64,000 nt of DNA from Desulfarculus sp. (lineage in GTDB: Bacteria; Desulfobacterota; Desulfarculia; Desulfarculales; Desulfarculaceae). Each line of letters starts with the position of its first letter. The first letter of the stretch is position 1. Below the pieces are notes generated by a model. It had not been told where the DNA came from, made no database searches, and was given only the letters and a program-made list of their open reading frames with translations. The translations under genes and the position numbers were made by a program. The DNA lies in assembly GCA_016218705.1 (NCBI GenBank), contig JACRDC010000031.1, forward strand, positions 1 to 64,000. The letters are read 5' to 3'. Shown here piece by piece: positions 32,006 to 41,089 of the stretch.

Positions 32006-33925
32006 ATGTCCTCCAGCCAACACAGCATCATTTGGCCGCTGCCCATCAGGTCCTGCCGTCTGCTGGCCGCCCTGGCCCTGCTGCTGGGCGCCCTCGCTTC
32101 GGCCGCCCAGGCCCAGGGCCGCCCAGCCCAATCCCGCCAGGTCTGGCCCCTGTTCTACGCCGAGGCCCAGGGCGGCAAGCAGTTTGGCGAGGCCCGGCCC
32201 ATGCAGGTCAGGGTGGAGGACTCCGGGGGGCAAGGCGTGCGCCTGGGCTTCTTCGAGTCCGAATTCTTCGGCACCGGCTCCCAATGGCGGGCCGCCGGCT
32301 GGATGGCCGCCGTGGTGGCCGCCCTGGAGAGCCGGGAGCCCCTGGCCCACTGGCGCATCTCCTACGACGTGCCCGGCCTGATTGACGGCCCCTCGGCGGG
32401 CATGCTCATGACCGTCAGCACCCTCTCGGCCATGCTGGGCCACCAGATGCGCCCGGATGTCAGCATGACCGGCACCATCAACCCCGACGGCTCCATCGGT
32501 CCGGTGAGCGGCATCTACCACAAGCTGGCCGGGGCCAAGGCCAAGGGGCTCAAGAAGATACTCATCCCCGCCGGCCTGGGCCAAGAGGAACAGAAGGACG
32601 GCAGCGTCAAGGACCTCGGGCAGCGCGGCCGCGAACTGGGCTTGGAGGTGAAGGAGGTCAACGACCTGGAGGGAGCCTACCAGGAGTTCACCGGCCGTTC
32701 CTTAAGCCAGGTGCCCGACGACGGCCGCGCCCTGGCCATGCCCGCCCGGGCCCAGGAGGCCCTGGCCCTTTCCTACGCCCGCTGGGAGGCCAAGCTCAAG
32801 GACGCCCTGGAGCGCATGCGCCAAAGTGCCGCCCAAGTGCCCGCCCAGTTCCACCCCAAGCTGGACCTGGCCTGGAAAAACGCCCAGACCATGGCCACCC
32901 GGGCCGCCCAGGCCAAGCAGGCCGGCAACCTCTGCCTGGCCATGCCGCTCATGTTCCTGGCCGCCGTCTCCGCCGACACCGGCACCCACCTTAGCTACCT
33001 CTACGTGGCCCAAGCGCGCGGCGGCGACCAGGACATGATGCGGGTCTTCAAGGGCTATCTCATCAAGCAGGACTTCCTGGACAGCTTCCTGCGCAAGCTC
33101 AACGGCCAAAAGATCAAGAACCTCAACGACCTCATGGCCGTGAGCGAGGGCTACGCCTACTACAACGCCGCCCTGGGCACCATCCTGACCACCCAGGAGA
33201 TGTTGAACAACCTCAAGCAGCTCACCCAGAAGGCCCCCCTGATACAGGTGGTTGAGGCCATCACCATCTACGAGGCCCTGGCCCGCAACATGTTCCACTT
33301 CGTGGACGACCTGCTGCTCATGGGCATGGGGCACCCGGGGCGCTCGGTCAAGGACACCCAGACCCTGGTGGAGTGGGCCCGCGGCATGCACTTGGCGGCC
33401 GGCGCCAACCTGGGCTACATAGACAAGGCCATAATCGAGCCCGCCGCCCAGGAGGCCCACGCCGACGCCGAGGCGCTCAAGCTCAAGCTGTTGTCCCAGG
33501 ACTACCAGTACCAGCAGGCCAACCTGTGCTACCGGGCGGTGCCGGTGCTCCTCAAGCGGGTGGAGCCCGGCCCCAACCAGGCCGCCGCCGTGCTGGGCGG
33601 GGCCATCTCATCCTTCGCGCTCTCGGGCCTGGTGGTGGCCAAGTACTACTGCCTGGGCGCCCAGCCCGACAGCACCGGCCGGGTCAGCGCCATCAAGCGG
33701 CCCCAGGCCCTCAAGGCAATGCTGGAGAGTAGCCGGCGCCGCCTGCGCCAGACCATCCTGACCGTGCAGTACCAGGGCTACGACCCCATCATGCCCATGT
33801 TCCACTACCTGGCCGGCGAGGGCTCCAACGCCCAATCCCAGGACCCCAACGACGTGATAACCAGCCTGGCCGAGTACTGGTCCGGCTCCACCATGGGCCG
33901 CCTGATGCTCAACCTGAGCAACTAG
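32006..33925 (+). CDS. Secreted Lon-type (S16) protease without ATPase
   Basis: 639 residues. A signal peptide (LLAALALLLGALASAAQAQG) leads into a Lon proteolytic domain: nucleophile S130 in IDGPSAGMLM and K173 in SGIYHKLAGAKAKG, 43 residues apart, the same spacing as S679/K722 of E. coli Lon; TGTINPDGSIGPVSG lies between. No AAA+ module precedes it. The remaining 400 residues form a helical domain with no known match. ATG 32006 has GGGAG 6-7 nt upstream. Likely a periplasmic or secreted ATP-independent peptidase. Confidence 0.75.
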   Translation: MSSSQHSIIWPLPIRSCRLLAALALLLGALASAAQAQGRPAQSRQVWPLFYAEAQGGKQFGEARPMQVRVEDSGGQGVRLGFFESEFFGTGSQWRAAGWMAAVVAALESREPLAHWRISYDVPGLIDGPSAGMLMTVSTLSAMLGHQMRPDVSMTGTINPDGSIGPVSGIYHKLAGAKAKGLKKILIPAGLGQEEQKDGSVKDLGQRGRELGLEVKEVNDLEGAYQEFTGRSLSQVPDDGRALAMPARAQEALALSYARWEAKLKDALERMRQSAAQVPAQFHPKLDLAWKNAQTMATRAAQAKQAGNLCLAMPLMFLAAVSADTGTHLSYLYVAQARGGDQDMMRVFKGYLIKQDFLDSFLRKLNGQKIKNLNDLMAVSEGYAYYNAALGTILTTQEMLNNLKQLTQKAPLIQVVEAITIYEALARNMFHFVDDLLLMGMGHPGRSVKDTQTLVEWARGMHLAAGANLGYIDKAIIEPAAQEAHADAEALKLKLLSQDYQYQQANLCYRAVPVLLKRVEPGPNQAAAVLGGAISSFALSGLVVAKYYCLGAQPDSTGRVSAIKRPQALKAMLESSRRRLRQTILTVQYQGYDPIMPMFHYLAGEGSNAQSQDPNDVITSLAEYWSGSTMGRLMLNLSN

Positions 33926-34086
33926 ACGCCCCCTCGCCGCCAGCCCGGTAGATGCCCAATCCCTAGGGCGGGCTCTCCGGGCCTGATTATGCATCCTCCG
34001 CGACGCGCGGCCTTGGCTGGTTTGGTGGGGCGTGGTATGCATATGGCCTGATAGCGTGGCCGCGTTACACAACCCAGGGAGGCGTC

Positions 34087-34728
34087 ATGGACCAGAACGT
34101 GCATTGGTTCTATCAGAAGCGGGCCGAGAGCGTCATCGAGTCGCTGAAGGCCAACCGCATGAACGGTGTTTATGTTGACGACCCGTCCCAGGTGGCGGCC
34201 ACGGTGATGTCCTATATCCCCGAAGGCTCCACGGTGGCCATGGGCGGCTCGGTGACCATGATGGAGACCGGGGTGGTGGAGGCCCTGCGTCAGGGGCCGG
34301 TGCGGCTCATAGACCGCTACCAGCCGGGCCTCAGCCCGGCGGAGACCATGGCCCGCCTCAAGCAGGGGCTCACGGCCGACGTTTTCGTCTCGGGCGTCAA
34401 CGCCGTGACCGAGGAGGGCGAGTTGGTCTTCGTGGACGCCACCTGCAATCGCGTGGCGCCCATTCTCTTCGGCCCTGACAAGGTCATCCTGGTGGCCGGC
34501 TGCAACAAGATCGTGCCCAACCTGGCCTACGCCCAGGAGCGCATCCGCCACTTCACGGCCCCCACCAACGCCCGCCGCATCGGCCGCAAGACGCCCTGCG
34601 CGGTCAGTGGTCACTGCGAGGACTGCTCCAGCCCGGAGCGCATCTGCAACGCCACGGTGGTGATCCACAAGCAGGCCAAGCCCGAGCGCCTGACAGTGGT
34701 GCTGGTGGGCGCCGGCCTGGGCTATTGA
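34087..34728 (+). CDS. LUD domain protein (LutC/DUF162 family)
   Basis: 213 residues. The LUD fold is recognised from VAMGGSVTMMETGVVEAL, DVFVSGVNAVTEEGELVFVDATCNRVAP and VILVAGCNKIVPNLAYA. A Cys-rich end (TPCAVSGHCEDCSSPERICN) may bind a metal or iron-sulfur cluster. LutC-type proteins take part in lactate oxidation with LutA and LutB, but neither is nearby. ATG 34087 has GGGAGG at 6 nt. The stop overlaps the next ATG (TGATG). Confidence 0.8.
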   Translation: MDQNVHWFYQKRAESVIESLKANRMNGVYVDDPSQVAATVMSYIPEGSTVAMGGSVTMMETGVVEALRQGPVRLIDRYQPGLSPAETMARLKQGLTADVFVSGVNAVTEEGELVFVDATCNRVAPILFGPDKVILVAGCNKIVPNLAYAQERIRHFTAPTNARRIGRKTPCAVSGHCEDCSSPERICNATVVIHKQAKPERLTVVLVGAGLGY

Positions 34729-35423
34729 TGCGCCAGGAGCAGCGTTATAGCCTGGGCCAACGGCTCCTGTTCTGGCTGTCCACCAATCTGGCCGGCCGGC
34801 TGCTGGGACTATTGATGCGCACCTGCCGGGTGGAGATATTGAGCCCCCGGGAAGAGCAGCTCTACCTGAAGGAGGGGCACCCGGCCATCGCCGCCACCTG
34901 GCACCGGGGGGCCATCTTCTTCCTGTACTTCTTCGGCCACCTGCGGCCGGCCATCATGGTCAGCCGCAGCAAGGACGGCGAGTTTCTGGCGCGTTTCATC
35001 GAGCATTACGGCGGGGTGCCGGTGCGGGGCTCATCGTCCAAGGGCGGGGGCTTGGCGCTGAAGACCATGGTGGACATGGTCAAAAGCGGTCAGGTGCGCT
35101 TCGCGGCCACGGTGGCCGACGGCCCCCGGGGCCCCCGCTATCAGGCCAAGCCGGGCATGGTCCTCCTGGCCATGCAGACCGGCCTGCCGCTGTTGCCCAT
35201 CATGTGGTCGGCCGACCGGGCCTGGGTGCTCAAGAAGACCTGGGACCACACCATAATTCCCAAGCCCTTCGCCAAGGTCAAGCTCGCCTGCGGCCGCGAG
35301 CTCTTCTACCCCCAGCACCTGGACAAGGCCGGCCTGGAGGCAGCGCGCCAGGAGCTGGAGCGGGAGCTCAACCGGCTCAAGGATGAGTTGGACGGGCTCT
35401 GCGGCTTTCAGGAGCCGGCTTGA
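34728..35423 (+). CDS. DUF374-type acyltransferase
   Basis: 231 residues of the lysophospholipid acyltransferase superfamily. The candidate catalytic His is in IAATWHRGAIFFLYFF; GVPVRGSSSKGGGLAL and VADGPRGPRYQAKPGMVLLA are the hallmark DUF374 blocks. Members are thought to add an acyl chain to lipid A or a lysophospholipid at the inner membrane. Overlaps the LUD gene by one base, so it is co-translated with it, though a functional link is not obvious. Confidence 0.8.
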   Translation: MRQEQRYSLGQRLLFWLSTNLAGRLLGLLMRTCRVEILSPREEQLYLKEGHPAIAATWHRGAIFFLYFFGHLRPAIMVSRSKDGEFLARFIEHYGGVPVRGSSSKGGGLALKTMVDMVKSGQVRFAATVADGPRGPRYQAKPGMVLLAMQTGLPLLPIMWSADRAWVLKKTWDHTIIPKPFAKVKLACGRELFYPQHLDKAGLEAARQELERELNRLKDELDGLCGFQEPA

Positions 35424-35898
35424 TAGCCAGCGGCCGGGAAATTCCTGCCGTCGCGCGGGCGTCGGGTCTGGATCAATCCTGCCGCCCGGGGGCGCCGCCC
35501 GGCCGGGGCCTTGGAGGGCTATGACAGTTAATATACCAATATAATTTAAAATATTAGCTTGACCCTTCGGCGCGCCAAGAGATGGCACGCCAATTGCTGG
35601 GATATGGGGCGAGCCCCCGACCGCGGGAAGGTCCACCCGGGCCAGGGGCTCAAGCCAGGACGCAAGGACGCGTCTTTCCCCTAGCACGTCGCCAGGGACG
35701 GTGACGCCCGGTGTCCCCCCGCCCCGCGGAGTCGGAGGCGGGGGGTGCCGCCCTGCCCGCGTGGCCGCAACCCTCCTTAGCCCGGCATTTTCCCCTGGCC
35801 TTACGCGTAAGTTGTGCTACTCTATATTTGTCTTCGCGACCTACCTAACTCCCATGGATGGCTCGTCTGACCCCAATGGACGGGGTGGGAGACCAGCA
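35424..35898. other. Intergenic region with sigma-54 promoter and long structured leader
   Basis: An AT-rich patch (35520-35562) precedes the promoter at 35583. Downstream the leader to the start at 35899 would be about 290 nt. It contains GGCGCGCC/GGCACGCC just at the promoter, and a perfect 9-bp stem CCCCCCGCC (35715-35723) / GGCGGGGGG (35737-35745). A possible second, sigma-70 type promoter is CTTACG (35801-35806), 17 nt, TATATT (35824-35829). No coding sequence before 35899 is convincing. Confidence 0.5.
35583..35598 (+). promoter_or_regulatory. Sigma-54 promoter
   Basis: TGGCACGCCAATTGCT is a full match to the -24/-12 consensus TGGCACG-N4-TTGCW, with 10 bp between the GG and GC. Transcription should start near 35609. 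The AT-rich DNA upstream suits an activator or bending-protein site. No sigma-54 activator gene is in the window. Confidence 0.8.
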
Positions 35899-36207
35899 AT
35901 GCAAATCGGTTCCTTGTTTGGGAGCTTCGGCTCCACCAACACCTATGAGGACAGGCAGACCTTCGGCGCCCAGGTGGTCGGCGGCACCCTTAACCTCATC
36001 AACAACGACGATGACGACGGCCTGGACTACAGTGGCGTCACCGACAAAAAGACCTTCGGCGCCGCCGTGGTGACCAAGACCCTGGGCTTCATGAACAAGA
36101 AAAAGACCGGTGGCCTGGGCGGCTCCAACAGCCTCTTCCAGCTCAACCAGAACGTGCTGGGCGCCCATTACGCCAACAAGGGCAACATATTCAACACCAC
36201 GGCCTAA
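35899..36207 (+). CDS. Small two-repeat protein under sigma-54 control
   Basis: 102 residues: MQIGSLFGSFGS, then two related units, DRQTFGAQVVGGTLNLINN and DKKTFGAAVVTKTLGFMNK, joined by an acidic DDDDGLDYSG link, then a tail rich in Asn. ATG 35899 has GGGAG about 9 nt upstream. A terminator follows at 36234, so it is a single-gene transcript. No cysteine, signal peptide or membrane helix. The family is unknown to me. Confidence 0.65.
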   Translation: MQIGSLFGSFGSTNTYEDRQTFGAQVVGGTLNLINNDDDDGLDYSGVTDKKTFGAAVVTKTLGFMNKKKTGGLGGSNSLFQLNQNVLGAHYANKGNIFNTTA

Positions 36208-36233
36208 CAAGGCCAGACCTCAGCAGGCCCCCC

Positions 36234-36267
36234 CGCCCCCGGAGAGCCCCGGGGGCGTGTTTTTTTC
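36234..36267 (+). terminator. Terminator of the small repeat protein gene
   Basis: GCCCCCGG (36235-36242) pairs with CCGGGGGC (36249-36256), followed by GTG and seven T residues. Confidence 0.85.
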
Positions 36268-36371
36268 TGGCCGGCCAGAAGCCGCCGTTTACACTCCCGG
36301 CCCCTGTCTTCTTGCCTGACTCCCAAGGCCTGTTGTAACATCACTCACCACCCTAGGAGATCGGCATCCCC

Positions 36372-37673
36372 ATGGCCGCGGATATCTTGAGCGACAGCCA
36401 ACTAGAACAGCGCTACGCCTGCCAGTGGGAGGCGGACAAGGTGCTGTTCAGGGAGGGCGAGGACAGCCAGGACCTGTACATCCTGGTCTCCGGCAGCCTG
36501 GAGGTGCTCAAGGGTGAGCAGAGGATTGACCTCATCAATGAGCCGGGCAGCATCTTCGGCGAGATGTCCTGGCTGTTGGGTTCCCGGCGCACGGCCACGG
36601 TCAAGGCCAAGGAGCCCACCCACCTATTGTGCGTGCCCCGGGACGAGGTGGAGTCGTTCCTGCAAGATCATCCCCTGGTCGCCCAGCGGATCAGCCGCCA
36701 TTTGGCCAAGCGCCTGGACCAGACCACCCGGGTGGTCTTCGGTCTCAAGGAGCTCTGCGACCACCTGCCCGACGCCGTCATCCTGAGCGACGCCCAGGGG
36801 CGGATAATCGCCTTCAACGCCGCCGCCGGCCAGGTCTACGGCCGCGACTGGAGCCAGATGCAGGGCCGGCCCGTGGAGGAGGTCTACCAGGAACCCGAGG
36901 AATACCGCCACCTGGAGGAGCAGGTGCGCGGCGCCAGCGTGGCCCGCGAGCGGGTGCTCAAGATCAAGCACCCCACCCGGGGCCAGCGCCTTATCTCCAT
37001 CAGCATGACCTGCCTCATGGACCAGGAGCGCCAAGTGCAGGGGCTCATCTCCCTGGGCCGCGACGTCACCAAGCTGGAGCGCATCCGCCGCCTTAACCGC
37101 TGGCTATTGCCCACCCTGGCCCTGGTGGCCTGCCTGGGCCTGGGGGCCCATTGGGTGCTGCCCCAGGTCTGGCCAGCCTCGGCGCCCATCAGCCGGGACG
37201 CCAAGCTGCTCCAGGGTCAGATAGCCAAGGATTATTTATTGTTGTCCACATTGCTCAAGGGCAGCTTGAATCAAGAACAAGCCGGCGAGGCCGCGGCCCG
37301 CATGGAGCAGTTCCTGGCCGCCCAGGACGGCGGCCAGGGGTTGTACAGCGGCGTGATCCTGCTGGACGCCGACAAGAAGGTGCTGGCCGCCATCTCCCGC
37401 CAACCCCAGGAACGCCCGGCGCCCCAGCCCGGCAGCACCTATGCCAACCTGCACTTCGAGGGACCGGAGAACTCCCTGCACAAGGTAGTGGTGCTCTACC
37501 GCACCAGCCCCAAGCACCCCGGCGGCCTGCGCTCCCTGGAGGTGGCCCTGGAATTGCGTGACCAGGGCCGTGGCCAGGGATGGCTCCTGCTGCCCATCGA
37601 CATGGACTACCTCAAGGAACGCTACGGCATGGAAGAGCAGGCCCTGTCCGCCTTGCACTTCGACCGGCGCTGA
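36372..37673 (+). CDS. cNMP-binding / PAS / membrane sensor protein
   Basis: 433 residues: a cyclic-nucleotide-binding beta-roll (ADKVLFREGEDSQDLYILVSG, PGSIFGEMSWLLGSRRTATV) at about 20-130, a PAS domain (LPDAVILSDAQGRIIAFNAAA) at about 133-245, one membrane helix (LLPTLALVACLGLGAHWVL) and a C-terminal extracytoplasmic domain of about 170 residues. No kinase, cyclase or other output domain follows, so its effector must be a partner protein. The helicase gene starts 14 nt later and may be co-transcribed. Confidence 0.75.
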   Translation: MAADILSDSQLEQRYACQWEADKVLFREGEDSQDLYILVSGSLEVLKGEQRIDLINEPGSIFGEMSWLLGSRRTATVKAKEPTHLLCVPRDEVESFLQDHPLVAQRISRHLAKRLDQTTRVVFGLKELCDHLPDAVILSDAQGRIIAFNAAAGQVYGRDWSQMQGRPVEEVYQEPEEYRHLEEQVRGASVARERVLKIKHPTRGQRLISISMTCLMDQERQVQGLISLGRDVTKLERIRRLNRWLLPTLALVACLGLGAHWVLPQVWPASAPISRDAKLLQGQIAKDYLLLSTLLKGSLNQEQAGEAAARMEQFLAAQDGGQGLYSGVILLDADKKVLAAISRQPQERPAPQPGSTYANLHFEGPENSLHKVVVLYRTSPKHPGGLRSLEVALELRDQGRGQGWLLLPIDMDYLKERYGMEEQALSALHFDRR

Positions 37674-37687
37674 ACCAGGAGAACCCC

Positions 37688-40420
37688 GTGACACCGCCGG
37701 GACGCCCACCCCGCGGCCGCAAGCAGGATAAACCCCCGCTGCAGCGCCGCCGTCAGCCCAAGGAGGAATCTGGCCCCCGCTTCAACCCCCGGGTCAGCCG
37801 GCGGCTGTTGCCGGTGCTCTCGGCCATCGGGGTGCCCGAGGCCGCGCCCTTCGTGCCCGACCCCTTCCAGGTGCAGGCGGTGGAGACCCTGGCCCAACAG
37901 GACGTGGTGGTCAGCGCCCCCACGGGCAGCGGCAAGACCTGGATCGCCGAGCAGGCCATCGCCCGCGCCCTGGCCAGCGGCAAGAGGGCCTGGTACGCCA
38001 GCCCGCTCAAGGCGCTCTCCAACTCCAAGTACGCCGAGTTCGGCCAGATATTCGGACAGGAGCGCGTGGGCATCCTCACCGGCGACCGCAAGGAGAACCT
38101 CCAAGCCGACCTACTCGTGGGCACTACCGAGATACTGCGCAACCAGCTCTACGACGCCATGTACCGGGGCGAGGACCTGGATGCCGGCCTGGTGGTGTTG
38201 GACGAGGCCCACTTCCTGGGCGACCCCGAACGCGGGGTGGTCTGGGAGGAGGTCATCATCTATCTGCCGCCCCGGGTGCGCCTCTTGTTGCTCTCGGCCA
38301 CCGTGGAGAACGCCGACCAGATCGCCCGCTGGCTGCACTTCGTGCGCGACGAGCCCTGCGCCACCATCCACAGCGATCAAAGGCCAGTGCCCCTCTATCC
38401 CCTGTTCCTGGCCGGCGACGGCGAGATACTGCCCTTGAAGGCCAGCCGGGGCGGGCTCTACCCCAGGGTGGCGCATCTGCTGGAGCAGGACAGCCGGGTC
38501 AGGCGCCCCCTGGCGCACCAGCCGCCCTTTGGCCAGATTCTCATGGCCCTGGAAGAGGCCGACCTACTGCCGGCCATCTTCTTCCTCAAGTCCCGGGCCG
38601 ACTGCGACGCCGCCCTGGTCTACACCGCCAGCGCCCGTCTGACCGTGCAGCCCCGGCAGCGGCGGCAACTGACCGCCCTATTGGACGATTTCCTGGCCCG
38701 CTACCCCTTCCTGCAGAGCCACCCCCAACTTACGGCCCTGCGCACCCTGCACGTGGCCGCCCACCACGCCGGCCACCTGCCCCACTGGAAGCTCTTGGTG
38801 GAGCGGCTGATGCAGCACGGCCTCTTGAAGGCCATTTTCAGCACCTCCACCGTGGCCGCTGGCGTCAACTTCCCGGCGCGCACGGTGGTCATCACCCAGT
38901 CCGACCGCTTCAACGGCCGCGACTTCGTGGACCTGACCGCCACCGATCTGCTGCAAATGACCGGCCGCGCCGGCCGCCGGGGCATGGACAAGATCGGCTT
39001 CGCCCTGGTGGTGCCCGGCCCCTATCAGAACGTGCCCCTGGTGGCCAGCCTGCTGGGCAGTAGTCCCGACCCCATCGAGAGCCAGCTTTCCATCAACTTC
39101 TCCATGGTGCTCAACCTGCTGCTTTCGCAGCGGCCGGCCGAGGTCAAGCAACTCCTGGGCTACAGCCTGGCCACCTTCCAGCGCCTGGAGCGCGCCGACG
39201 GCAAGCACACCCAGGCTGGCCCGCAGCAGCTTTTAAAGGCCCTGGCCCTTGAGTTGGCCGGCTCGGCCTGCCCCGGCCCCGAGGAGGCGGTCATCCGCCG
39301 CAAGCGCCGCCGGCAACTGGAGAACCTGCGCCGGCGCTTGCAGCAGGAGATGCAGGCCATCAGCGAGCGCCGGGGCCTGTGGGCGGCCCTGGTGCGGGGC
39401 CGCGTGTTCATGGACATGTTCGGCTCGCCGGCCGCCGTGCTGCGGCGCGAGGGCGAGGGCGAGCAGGCGGGGGTGCTGGCCGTGAGCCTGATCCCCGACC
39501 GCCGCCTGCAAAAGGGCCGGCCGCGCCTGGATTTCGTGCCCCTGGACGAGGTGGCCGGGGTCTTTCAAGAGGTGTTGGACCTGCCCCACGCCGGGGGCGG
39601 GCGGGTGCTGGCCCAGGCGGTGCTGGACCAGTTGCCCGAAAAGCCTCGGCCCTTGGCCGCGCCCGAACTGGACAGCCTGGGCAAGGACGAACGCCAGGAG
39701 GCCGAGGCCCGCCTGGTCAGCGTGGAGGAGGAGCTGTCCGGCCTGGCCTGCCTGCAATGCCCCCTGTACGAGGCCTGCCAAGACCCCAAGGCCGCCCTGC
39801 AAGACCTCTTGAATCAGGCCGAGGCGGCGTTGAGCCGGGTGCAGGAGGAGAGCCACGCCTTCTGGTACGACTTCGTGCGCCACCTGGAGTTTCTGCGCGC
39901 CGAGGGCTTTGCCGACCCCCAGGGCCGGCTCACCCCCGATGGCCGCTGGGCCAGCAACCTGCGCCTGGACCAGCCCATCCTCATCGCCGAGGCCATACGC
40001 CAGGAGGCCATGCCCCAGGATGACCCGGTGCTCCTGGCGGCCATGCTGGCCCTGTTCGTGGACGACCGCGAGCGCGAGTCAGAGTCGCGCTACCTGAGCC
40101 AGCGCCTCAGCGACGGTTTCGTGCGCCTGCGCCGCAGCCTGGACCCCATGCTGGAGCGCCTGCGCCAGTGGGGCTTCGAGACGCCCATCATGCCCATGCC
40201 CGCCGCCAGCGCCATCTTCGCCTGGGGACTGGGCAGTGAGTTCGGCGACGTGGTGGTGCTCTACGGCGGCGGCGAGGGCGATTTGGCCAACCTGATCTAC
40301 CGCACCGCCGACAACCTGCGCCAGGTAGCCAGCCTGCACGACACCCACCCCAAGCTGGCGGCCTGTGCCCGCGAGGCCGTGGATTTGATGCTCAGGCCGC
40401 CGGTGGTGGTGCCGACGTAG
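37688..40420 (+). CDS. Ski2/Mtr4-like superfamily 2 helicase
   Basis: 910 residues with motifs in order: SAPTGSGKTWIAEQ (Walker A), SPLKALSNSKYAEF, GTTEILRNQLYD, VVLDEAHFLGD (DEAH), LLSATVENADQ, FSTSTVAAGVNFPARTV and QMTGRAGRRGMDKIGFAL. The MTGRAGRRG form is typical of Ski2/Mtr4-type RNA helicases. A winged-helix and helical C-terminal region follows. GTG 37688 has AGGAG upstream; the longer frame shadows the sensor gene. Bacterial members probably unwind RNA; the target is unknown. Confidence 0.8.
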   Translation: MTPPGRPPRGRKQDKPPLQRRRQPKEESGPRFNPRVSRRLLPVLSAIGVPEAAPFVPDPFQVQAVETLAQQDVVVSAPTGSGKTWIAEQAIARALASGKRAWYASPLKALSNSKYAEFGQIFGQERVGILTGDRKENLQADLLVGTTEILRNQLYDAMYRGEDLDAGLVVLDEAHFLGDPERGVVWEEVIIYLPPRVRLLLLSATVENADQIARWLHFVRDEPCATIHSDQRPVPLYPLFLAGDGEILPLKASRGGLYPRVAHLLEQDSRVRRPLAHQPPFGQILMALEEADLLPAIFFLKSRADCDAALVYTASARLTVQPRQRRQLTALLDDFLARYPFLQSHPQLTALRTLHVAAHHAGHLPHWKLLVERLMQHGLLKAIFSTSTVAAGVNFPARTVVITQSDRFNGRDFVDLTATDLLQMTGRAGRRGMDKIGFALVVPGPYQNVPLVASLLGSSPDPIESQLSINFSMVLNLLLSQRPAEVKQLLGYSLATFQRLERADGKHTQAGPQQLLKALALELAGSACPGPEEAVIRRKRRRQLENLRRRLQQEMQAISERRGLWAALVRGRVFMDMFGSPAAVLRREGEGEQAGVLAVSLIPDRRLQKGRPRLDFVPLDEVAGVFQEVLDLPHAGGGRVLAQAVLDQLPEKPRPLAAPELDSLGKDERQEAEARLVSVEEELSGLACLQCPLYEACQDPKAALQDLLNQAEAALSRVQEESHAFWYDFVRHLEFLRAEGFADPQGRLTPDGRWASNLRLDQPILIAEAIRQEAMPQDDPVLLAAMLALFVDDRERESESRYLSQRLSDGFVRLRRSLDPMLERLRQWGFETPIMPMPAASAIFAWGLGSEFGDVVVLYGGGEGDLANLIYRTADNLRQVASLHDTHPKLAACAREAVDLMLRPPVVVPT

Positions 40421-40665
40421 GGCGAAGACGGGAGCGGTTGGGGAAAGGAGAAAGCAGGAAAAAGCCCAGCATGCGCCGCTACCTGGCCGCCCACTTGGAC
40501 AACCGCATCGAGCCCCCACCATCGCCCAGCACATTCCAAGGCCGCGTGATGCCAGGCCACGCCGGGGGCCGGTAGGCGCCAGGCGCGCCGCTCTTGTTTG
40601 CACAAACACCCGTCTGAATATGCTATATTGCGGCGAAGCAAAAACCACACGCCAAGGGGGGAACC

Positions 40666-41043
40666 ATGAGCGCCGACAGCAATCTCAATTTTCAATTGCA
40701 GTTCGTCAACCAGGCCCGGGAGTCCTTCAGCGTCTTCGCGGTGGACATCTTCGTGAACAACTGCCAGTGGATATCCGGTGAGCAGCCCAAGGTGGGGCAG
40801 GTGTTCAAGACCGGCGACTCGGCCCTGTGGGGCGTGGCCGCCACAATTCCCAACGCCACCGCCAGCGGCGAGGTGCGGCTCAAGGGCTCGAGCGGCTCCA
40901 CCATCGGCGTCCAGTTCAATAACCTCTACAACGGCATCGCCACGGTCCAGGTGGAGCTTTCCAAGGGCATCAGCTACAGCATCCAGTCGTCATCCACGGG
41001 CGCGCAGGCCTATGCCAAGGCTATCGTGACTTCGGGGAGTTGA
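40666..41043 (+). CDS. Small beta-rich protein of unknown function
   Basis: 125 residues, almost all predicted strand: LNFQLQFVNQARESFSVFAVDIFVNN, DSALWGVAATIPNATASGEVRLKG, TIGVQFNNLYNGIATVQVEL. The pattern of Asn-led strands and Gly turns recalls aegerolysin-type beta-sandwich proteins, but the likeness is weak. No signal peptide. ATG 40666 has AAGGGGGG upstream; a possible promoter is TTGCAC (40598-40603), 17 nt, TGCTAT. The gene is flanked by the true helicase end and a degenerate copy of it. Confidence 0.6.
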   Translation: MSADSNLNFQLQFVNQARESFSVFAVDIFVNNCQWISGEQPKVGQVFKTGDSALWGVAATIPNATASGEVRLKGSSGSTIGVQFNNLYNGIATVQVELSKGISYSIQSSSTGAQAYAKAIVTSGS

Positions 41044-41089
41044 GGCGGGGGAAGAGGGAAGAGGTTGGGGAAGGGGCGAGGCGGAAGGC

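Noticed and set aside
35599-35760. Possible cyclic di-GMP riboswitch in the sigma-54 leader
   Set aside because: A GGACGCAA segment recalls one part of the GEMM-I motif, but the rest of the conserved core and the tetraloop/receptor pair are missing.
40470-40574. 34-codon open frame after the helicase gene
   Set aside because: The ribosome site is poorly spaced and the peptide (MRRYLAAHLDNRIEPPPSPS) shows no family; not strong enough to list as a gene.
40437-41077. Short G-rich motif GGTTGGGGAA recurring between genes
   Set aside because: Seen near 40438, 41063 and, inverted, near 31060 and 42600; possibly a Chi-like or REP remnant, but the coding regions were not fully counted, so enrichment is unproven.
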